DNA of 64,000 nucleotides from Neostapfia colusana (Eukaryota > Streptophyta > Magnoliopsida > Poales > Poaceae), in assembly GCA_030760725.1 (NCBI GenBank), contig JASWHV010000003.1:117274153-117338152 (forward strand), read 5' to 3'. Shown here piece after piece: positions 56,452-64,000 of this stretch (the first letter of the stretch is position 1; every line of letters begins with the position of its first letter). The translations under genes and the position numbers were made by a program. The notes under the pieces are model-generated. The model ran no database searches. It saw nothing but the letters and a program-made list of their open reading frames with translations, and was not told the origin of the DNA.

Positions 56452-59012
56452 TGTAAAGGCCTCAGTTTTTGACACTTGTTTAAAGTGTTCATCACCACAC
56501 CACACACCTCATTTGAAGAAAGTGGATGAACACATTTGAAGAGCAAGTAACCATTATCAACATGCTCATTAGAGAATAAACTCACAAAATGCAAAAATGG
56601 TATTTCCCACATGCATCACATAGGGGCTGGACATTTTGAAAACTCCTACACATTGCTAGGAATGTCCATGCCAGGTTTGACCAAAATTCAAAACATTTTT
56701 GAGGTACTTTTGGGTATAGATAAAAAGAGGGTAGTTTGAACCCACATTCAAATTCAAACTGTTTTTATCCCATGAATACAAAAGTGGGAGGCATATTCTT
56801 ACTCAGCACATTTTTGTGAGCTCACACACCAATTTTCACTCCATTTGGAGTTGATCTTGACATGAGCTAAGTGTAGCAAATTCAAACTTTATTTGAATTT
56901 CAAACTGAACATGTGCTGAAATTTAGTCAAACCAAACCCAATTTGAATTCTAACCAATTCAAATGGCTCAGGGGTGAATAATTCAAATCACAATGGGCAT
57001 TTTAGGGCTTACTGTTTACAACAGTGATATGGAGTTAATTTCAGAGGTTAAAAGAAAACTGGGACCCACATTTCAGCCACTGAGGAAATTCAACCGAGTG
57101 AACTTTCAGTGCTCAGGTCCCCGAGCTTCTCCCGAGGGAGCCACCGAGGGGAGCCCGCCGCGCCACCAGCTGCTTGCCGCCCACGGCCGCTGAACCGACT
57201 CCCGGGGCCCTTATCTATGCGCCCGAGCGGTCGCCGGTGCTTCCCATCACTACCCCGACGCGTTCTCGCCCAACAGACTGAAACCCCTCGCCACCCGAGT
57301 GAATCTTCGGTCCCTCATCGCCCAGCCAACCCCAAGGCTCCCACGGCGATCTGTGACCAGCACTAGGTGCGCCAAGCCCTCCTCGACACCCTCACGTCGG
57401 TTCCAGGCTCGGAGCAGTCCTTCCCGAGCTTCACCGCAACGATCTTTCCTCTGCCGGTTCAGCTCGAGCCGCCACCGCGGGAACGATCCATCCGGCCACC
57501 ACAGGCCACCGTTCACCGAGCTGTGAACAGCAAAGAGGTTCGCCTTCAGTCCCTCTTTCATTCCCGCAAGCTCCGGTGGCGTGACAAAGACCGCTCACGC
57601 CGGAATTTCATGTTTTCGCGACGGTGTGCAAAAGTGGAGTCTGCACCGATCCGCGAAATTCGTAATCCACACGTCACAACTCATCCTCTTGTGGAGAGGA
57701 TCACTTCTAGGTGCCCGTACGAGTCCATAGGAGCAGGAACCACGAAGAACCGTGGAGGGAAACCGCTGTTCTTCAAGTTTTAGTAGAAATCCCGATTTCC
57801 GGCCTAGGTCGCACGGTGACAGCCCAACACAGCCCTTCCCGCGCTCCGTGGAGCTCATGTCGACCTTTCCTAAGGTCCACTGATGCTTCCTGACCATTTG
57901 CTCGAGTGATTGAGGTGCTAGGGAGGTTGGCCGACACGACCGAAGTTCTCCCGAGGCTGCCGCTCGTCGCCGATCATGTACCGGCCATTTTCATGATGAA
58001 CTGAGCCCGGAATCATGTTCCCCGAGTGAAAGTAGGCAGGGGCGGCCAGAATCATGAAGTTTGGAGCTCCACAGAGGCTGCCGGCGAGCTCTCTGGCGAG
58101 GTATCACGGCGGCAGAGCGAGGGCGGTGAGAGGTAGACGAAGGGGGTGGGGCCCGGCTGTCAGCGGCTCGTATTTTAAATCAGGATCAGACTGCGGCTCG
58201 AATCCGGTGTGCTGGCACGCAAAAACCCCGTATACCCCGGTGTGCCATCGCTCCCGTGTCCGACATGTGTACCGTGGACCCACCGGCAATTTAAACTTTT
58301 CCCCGATTTTCAGATTTCATTCAAACTTCGAATCCTCATAACTTTGGCTAGGAATATCCAAATCGAGTGAACCAAATTTTGTTGGATTCAGCTCTCTGAG
58401 TACTTTCTAGCAAATGAAGTTTCACTTCATGAAAATCCTTATTTCTCCAGAATTAATTCCTCAATGTTTAAAACGTTTGGAATTTTAACTGGAGAATCCT
58501 TTGGAGGAAAATTCTGAAATTTTGCTGAGATGTTCACCAAAATATTCCTGAACTACCATAAAAATTTAAGCTCCATTTGAGCTCATTTGATCTACCTAAT
58601 GGTGTGATTAATGAAACTGTTCCAGAGAAAATGGAAAATGTTCAGAAACATTTTTCAGAATTTCTCTGAAATTGTTTAGTTCATATATTTAGATAGCAAC
58701 CTTCAAATTAAGTGAGACCAACTCCTTTAGAACGCACTAAAAATCTAGTTTTCAGGAAGTCATGGCTTGCTCCATCAAAATCCTTAGAACACGCTAAGAG
58801 CTCCAATTAAGGTCAAGTGCACAATTATTTGTAGAGAGCTCAAATGAGCTTTTATGCAACTAAAACTTGATCAAGTCCCTGTTTAGGTTGTAACAAAGCC
58901 AAAGTAAAAATTTCAGAGTCATTGAGTCTGTCTAGTAAGACTTACAACCTTCACAAGTTTAAATTCAATTCAAATGCATTTAAATTAATACATGTACTTG
59001 TATCTCATGTAG

Positions 59013-59093
59013 TCGCTAAGGTCGAGGAGGAACCCAAAGTCCTAGACTTCGTTACTCCGGAAGAGCAGCTAGCCTACGACCAAGAGCAGCAAG
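59013..59093 (+). other. N6 3' LTR exon 1
   Basis: 81 bp, VEEEPKVLDFVTPEEQLAY, donor AAG|GCAAGC. Differs from the 5' copy at several bases but stays open and in phase 1. Intron to exon 2 is 1092 bp. Confidence 0.58.
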
Positions 59094-60185
59094 GCAAGCC
59101 CCGGTTTGCATTAACCTTTTTACAAAGTTTTATTGTTTTGAGCACTTACTTGAGTATCATTATTTCTTACACTAGAGTCTTGTTTGAAAACCCAATTGCA
59201 TAGCCAAGAAAGCCATGGGCTGGGATTAGGATTGAAAACCCCGTTAGCTACTGCAATGCTAAAATAGTGTAGGATTCGGTACAAGTCGAGTAGTTGGAAC
59301 TACTCGCGAGCATAGGCTAGAGGCACTCGACTCGGGTAGAGATAGCACATGATACACATGGCAAGAAAAATGGGACTGAGCGGAGAGTAAGGGCAGCAGG
59401 ACTTTGGGGCCTGTGTGCTATAGCTCCACTTGTGTCGATTGAGGACCGAGCCATGTGCGGGCCTGTTGAACAAGCTAGAATAGTACCAAATACCTACCGG
59501 CTATATGGGAACCGGGAAACAGATGTAACTCGGGTGGCTGGGTATTGAGGCATTGCCCGTCGTTCAGAGGGTAGGTTGAGAGCTTGAGGTGTAAATCGGC
59601 TGGCGGCACTGAGATGCGCGTGCAGAGACCTCTTGCTCGGGACGATGGGACCGGTTCAATATTTGGCTGACGGGTGAAAGGTGGTTGCGTACGGCGTCCG
59701 TGATGGTTGCTGTAGGCAACATCGAGTACGGGCGTACGTGACAGGTTGTTCGGGTAACCCTGCCAGTGTAAATCGATTATAATCGCCGTCCCTCGCGGTC
59801 AGTGAGTACCACTTGTTCACTGTACCTTGACGTAGAAAGAACAGGCTAGTTACATGTTAAAATGTTGCTGATTGAAAGATGGACTTTGATTGTTAATGAT
59901 TTGTTGTAGTTTAGAGCTAACTAAAGTTCTTTTCAACTTTGGGCAAAGTACATGAGAGAAATGTGTTTCTTGTTTGATTGCGGCTCTCTCATGTGCATTA
60001 GCGTAAGGTTCTCCACAACCTGCTGCTAAAACTTGAAAGTAAGGTCCCGCTAATTAGGCGAGTCCTTTGCAACTTGTTTTACCTCATGTACCAATAATCC
60101 CTCAGGTAGAAGTTTCATGTTTAGGAGAGACGGGTCAGTCTTGCTGAGCCTTCGTGCTCACTGCTTGTGTTTGAAGCTTTTGCAG

Positions 60186-60274
60186 GGTTCTATGAGGAAG
60201 GGACTCCCGAGGAGGAGACGGAACCCTAGGAGGGGAACCCCGTCGAGTGGGAGTCGTGCACGCCACCGTGTTAG
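60186..60274 (+). other. N6 3' LTR exon 2, with an early stop
   Basis: Same length and frame as the 5' copy, but CAG has become TAG at 60227-60229. A C-to-T change, so this copy would give a shortened product. Confidence 0.55.
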
Positions 60275-60438
60275 TGTGCGTGTGCGCTAGCAAGGACACG
60301 TTCACGGGCTGAACGTGAACTTGATGCGTAGTCTATGCCCGCGAGTGTGGACCAAACATTATTTGTTGTACAAATGTTCATAAACCTCTTTATGTAATAA
60401 ACTTTGCTTCCGCTTTGTACCTTTGATGTGTGTTATCC

Positions 60439-60459
60439 GGTGCTGTGCAACGCAGCACC
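60439..60459 (+). other. U5 hairpin of N6 3' LTR
   Basis: GGTGCTG / CAGCACC, perfect 7-bp stem, loop TGCAACG. The sixth pair is T-A where N3 has C-G, a compensatory change. Confidence 0.65.
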
Positions 60460-62733
60460 CCTCAGCGTGATCCTGGCTCGACAAGACCGTGGAGTCGTGT
60501 CAGGGTGCTCATGCCAAGTTTCATGCAAGTTTAAATTATTTTGAGGCACTTTTGGATACAATTGCAAAAAGGGCTATTTGAATGTAAATTCAAATTTCAG
60601 CCACTTTCATCAATTGGATTCAAAAGTTGACTTCATATTCAAACTCAGCACAGTTTTCTGAGTTGGTCCACCAATTTTCATCCTCATTGGAGTTCATCTT
60701 GTTGGGAGCTATTTTTGGATTAATTCAAAACTGAATTTGAATTTCAAATTCAAGTGTGATTCAAATTTAACTAACCCAGCTCCAATTTGAGGATTTCAAA
60801 TTCAACTAATGACTTGGTGATGAATTATACACTTCAATTTTGAGTAGCTGAGATATTTGCAGCAAAGAAATGGAAAAGAGAGAAGGGGGAGAGAGGGCCC
60901 ACATGTCAGTCTCACCAGCTGAGTGAACCGCCTCTGTTCTTTGGGCTGTTGCCAAGAGCGCGCCAGCGCGTGTTGCAGCCTCACCCTGTTTAACCCACGC
61001 ACGCGCCAGTGCTTGCTCCCGATCAATTATCGCTCTCTCCTAGCGGCCACGTACGCTGCACAATCAAAGTTTTCATTCTCTCCCAGCACGCGCCGCGTCC
61101 GTTCAGCTCCTGTGCGCGAAGAACCCACCGACGGCCGCGCCTCTGATTTTCCATCGAACACCGGCGCACGATCACCGTTTGCTCGAGGTCTATACAGAAA
61201 AATGGAGCCCCAAGACGTGCTCTAGCTGCTCCCCGTGCTACACCGAAGCTTTTGCACCCTGTGCTTGTAATTTAGCCATCGCCGCCGAGGACCGGGAAGA
61301 AACCGGCGGAACCTTGCTTCAGCTCACCGTCGACAGCCCACTATGACCACTCTCTCCGTCAACTTACTATACAAGAAAGGTGCGTGGGCAGCCCTAGATT
61401 GTGTATCTGCAAGCCGTTTGGCAAATGATCCACCATGTAGCACAAATTTTAGAACCTTCCGAACCCTAGTGCAACGTACCGAGCTCGACCGAAACCAAAA
61501 ATTTGATTTACACATTTAACCAATGATCAAGCTAGCTTGCAAGTAGCTTCTACACCTCCTAGCGTCTCTCCTCAAGGAATCGAGTATAATCATCAAGAAA
61601 TGACCGAGTTCTAGCAATATTCAAAGCCGCCGGTGCCAAAACGTCTCGGGTCACCGTTGAGGGTGGATTTGCAAGGATTTTAGCTTCCTAGGTTGCTCAT
61701 TTCATGTTCCTCGTGATCCACTGGTGCTCCACGAGAAAGCCGCAACCCTTCTTTTGCCTCATAGCATGAGAGCCGCATTGCCAGAACCCTAGCCGCCGCG
61801 GTTGCCGTTGCACGGACGTTTCCGGTCACCGTCGGCATGCTCCGACCCCCAAGGCGAGTTCAACGTCGCGAGTTAGGGCTAGGCGGCCATTTTCACCCCT
61901 TGGGGCGGCTGAGAAATCACTTCCGGGGATCCTCACCGGAGTGCGCCGCCGCCGAACTCTCTGGCGCGACGAAGAAGAAGCAGCCACGTGGTGGGGCCTG
62001 CGGTCAGAGTTTTAAACATTTCTAGGATTTTTCAGATTTCAGTTCAAACTTTAAATGCCCATAACTTTTGCTAGGACGGTCCAAATTGAGTGAATAACAT
62101 TTAATTGGATTCAGCTCTCCTAGTACTATCCAGAAAAAAAGTTTCAGTTCATGAAACTTATTATTTTTCCAGAATTAATTCCCTAAAAGTAAACTGTTGG
62201 GAATTTTATCTAGAGAATTCTTTTACGGAAAATTCTGAAATTTATCTAGAATGTTCATTTGAAAATCCTTGAGTCATAAAAAAATTTCAGATCCATCCAA
62301 GTTCATTTAGTCCCCCTAATGGTATGATTAAGTGAACTGCCCTGAGAAAATAGAAAAATATACAGAAACATTTTCAGAAGTTTCTCAAATCTTAATTAGG
62401 GCATAACTTTCTCTAGGATTCTTCAAATTAAATGAAACCAACTCCATTAGAACCATATCAAACTCTAGTGTCCATAAAGTAATGGTTTGATCCATGAAAA
62501 TCCCTGGAAATCCTTAGAAGCTCTAGTAATGACCATTTAGACCTTTATTTGTGCAGGGCTCAAATGAGCCTTGTTTCAAATGAACTTTGGTCAATTCTCT
62601 GGTTAGGTTCTTACCAAGCGACCATAAAAATTTCAGAGCTAAATGAGATGTCTAGCTAGAGTTATAGTCTTTATATACTAAATTCAACACATTTGCATTT
62701 AAATTGACACGTCGTTAAATTGATTACGTGTAG

Positions 62734-62814
62734 TCGTTGAACGCGAGGAGACCCCGGAGATACTGGACTTCATACCTCTAGAGGAGACCCTAACCCCTGA
62801 CCAGCAGCAACAAG
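62734..62814 (+). other. N5 LTR exon 1, acidic coding-like
   Basis: 81 bp between CGTGTAG| and |GCAAGCCCC. Encodes EETPEILDFIPLEETL and DQQQQ, clearly diverged from N6 but same length, same phase 1 end and same acidic pattern. Intron to exon 2 is 1022 bp. Confidence 0.58.
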
Positions 62815-63836
62815 GCAAGCCCCGGTTAGCATTTAACAAAATTAATCAAGTTTTGCTTTATATTCACTTAGCTTGGAGTATGTATGTGCATTAGGTGTAG
62901 GATGGATGAAACTCCAATTGCATAACCAGATTATTCCAAAGAGAATGAGAGTAGTGTCTAAGTCCTCGAGTAGATCATGCTTTGCTTAATGTTTATAGAC
63001 TTTGGTACAAGCCGAGTAGCTGGAATCTACTCGCGAGTATAGGATTCACCACATACGGGATTGGTTCGAGATGTGAGATCACTTTAGTAAGAAAACGACA
63101 CTAGGCAGGGGCTAGGACGCAGCAAGAAGAAATCTTGTGTGTGTAGCCCTGTCCGTGTCGATTGAGGACCGATCCGTGTGCGGCCCTGCTGAACAAGTTT
63201 GAATGTATCGAAGGCATATCGGATATATGGGGTCCAATAAACTGATGTAACCTATACCTCCGGACATCGATGCATAACGCACCGATTTATAGGTGTAGGT
63301 TGAGGGCATCAAGGTGGAAATCTGCTAACGGGCATAGAGAGATGCTCCATGTAGGGAACCTCCTGTCCGTTTGGGTGCGACTGGTTTGACGTTTGGGCTG
63401 TTTGGTGAAAGGTTGTCCTGTACGACATCGAGTGAGCATGCTCTGCAGCTCAGAGGATGGGCGTACTTGACGTGCTATTCGGGTATCCCTGCAGGTGTAT
63501 AACGAGTCGATTCACCATCCCTCGCGGTTATGAGTAATGCTTGTTCAGGAGTCATGACGTAGGTATAAATATGGAATGTTGTGATACAATACTGCTGCTA
63601 TGGATAACTTGTATTGCTACATGTGTGTCACCAAATATTGCTCACTAAATTTCAAATTCATGAACCGTTAATTTGTGGCTAAAAGATGAATTAAGGATGA
63701 ACTTGTAGGTGAGTCCTTTGCTGCAAATTGCCATCCTACCTTTGTTATGACCTGCATGTAGAGTTTCTTGTGTAGAAGAGTCGGTTTAGACTTGCTGATC
63801 CATCGTGCTCACGGTTGCTGCTATATGTGTTTGCAG

Positions 63837-63934
63837 GTGAGGAGTACCCCACGGACTTGGAGTATGAGTCCACCGGCGAGGGCTACCCCCCATCGGGGAC
63901 TACGGCTATGTGGGAGCCGTACCTGCCGCGTTGA
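63837..63934 (+). other. N5 LTR exon 2, acidic coding-like
   Basis: Follows TGTTTGCAG|. Encodes EEYPTDLEYESTGEG and ends MWEPYLPR, TGA. Nine bases longer than the N4/N6 copies, so the frame is kept. The WEP near the end matches EWEPCTP of N4. Confidence 0.58.
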
Positions 63935-64000
63935 GGCTGAGTGGAGATAGTGTGGATTGTCCGTAGGGCCAGACAACCAACTTTTGCTAGTTAGGTGTTG

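Larger units (their letters stand above)
41061..60502 (+). mobile_element. N6: complete chromovirus with an inverted LTR inside its 5' LTR
   Basis: Full-length Ty3/gypsy element, about 15.4 kb once the S4 insertion is discounted. It has a 5' LTR (41061-41227 plus 45292-49157), PBS, leader intron, extra ORF (50656-51599), gag (51873-53066), pol to 56382, polypurine tract and 3' LTR (56452-60502). TSD GAGTG/GGGTG. The LTRs differ by about 10 in 205 bases in one sampled stretch (about 48003-48208 against 59345-59550), so it is older than K. It has a C-terminal chromodomain and Met PBS (Tekay-type). Coding capacity is lost through nonsense, frame and catalytic changes. Confidence 0.93.
56452..60502 (+). 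repeat. N6 3' LTR (4051 bp)
   Basis: TGTAAAGGCCTCAG ... GGAGTCGTGTCA. Uninterrupted copy of the LTR that S4 splits on the 5' side. GC-rich block about 57110-58290; CACTAG|GTGCGCC near 57363; exon pair 59013-59093 and 60186-60274; AATAAA 60396-60401; hairpin 60439-60459. Frames of 85-138 codons near 57109-57783 have different reading in the 5' copy and are not supported. Confidence 0.95.
60503..64000 (+). repeat. N5 LTR, right part, runs off the window
   Basis: Continues N5 from 41060 after the N6 TSD (GGGTG): CTCATGCCAAGTTTCATGC matches the expected LTR register. GC-rich block about 60900-62010, with GAAAG|GTGCGTGG near 61379 as in N3, then the exon pair 62734-62814 and 63837-63934. About 3.7 kb of LTR is seen and neither its end nor the PBS is reached. 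The 100-codon frame near 60923 and others are GC-rich chance frames. Confidence 0.88.

Noticed and set aside
60503..64000. Host gene or non-repeat flank after N6
   Set aside because: The sequence continues the interrupted N5 LTR in register and holds the same LTR boxes and exon pair.
1..64000. tRNA, rRNA, CRISPR array, DNA transposon or MITE
   Set aside because: No cloverleaf, rRNA block, spaced direct repeats or terminal inverted repeats with TSD were seen; the TGGTATCAGAGC sites are primer-binding sites, not tRNA genes.

Overview
The window is repeat-only nuclear DNA from a plant, almost certainly a grass (Poaceae). It consists of nested Ty3/gypsy LTR retrotransposons of the chromovirus type. 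LTRs of about 3.0-4.2 kb, a Met-tRNA primer-binding site (TGGTATCAGAGC), TG...CA ends, 5-bp target-site duplications (TSDs) and a C-terminal chromodomain point to the Tekay/Del lineage. The species cannot be named from the sequence. I found no host gene, tRNA, rRNA or DNA transposon.

Names used here. N1 to N6 are layers of a nest, all on the + strand, each inserted into the one before. N1 is pol pieces at 2245-2455 and 14597-15696. N2 runs from 15697 (LTR, leader, gag). N3 runs from 22270 (LTR, leader, gag, protease, RT). N4 runs from 34484 (LTR, leader). N5 is an LTR split into 40850-41060 and 60503-64000. N6 is complete at 41061-60502. Only the left parts of N1-N5 are in view, so their right parts should lie beyond 64000 in reverse order. 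K is a complete 12.1-kb element of a second family at 2456-14596, inserted in N1. S1-S4 are LTRs without visible internal regions: S1 (1-2244, minus, cut by the window edge), S2 (25824-29248, minus, K family, inside the N3 LTR), S3 (38771-40570, plus, inside the N4 leader) and S4 (41228-45291, minus, inside the N6 5' LTR).

K is the youngest complete element: about 40 differences between its LTRs over 2.49 kb, by eye. Its single 1488-codon gag-pol frame is broken by one TGG-to-TAG change between the integrase core and the chromodomain. It also carries an intact extra ORF upstream of gag (6052-6831). The N-terminus of that ORF matches the histone H3 tail in register, including TARKSTGG. N6 carries a broken extra ORF of similar layout, a gag-pol with several nonsense and catalytic changes, and LTRs about 5% diverged in a sampled stretch.

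Two signals are not explained by standard LTR-element annotation. First, the 4-kb LTRs hold a pair of short acidic coding exons separated by a GC-AG intron of about 1.0-1.1 kb. Splice phase, frame and multiple-of-three indels are kept across five LTR copies, including strongly diverged ones. Second, the LTR 3' ends hold a 7-bp stem, 7-nt loop hairpin with compensatory base changes between subfamilies, and K has a different 11-bp hairpin at the same place. A conserved leader intron (CAG|GTA ... CAG|) of about 1.0-1.1 kb also precedes the first ORF in N2, N3 and N6.
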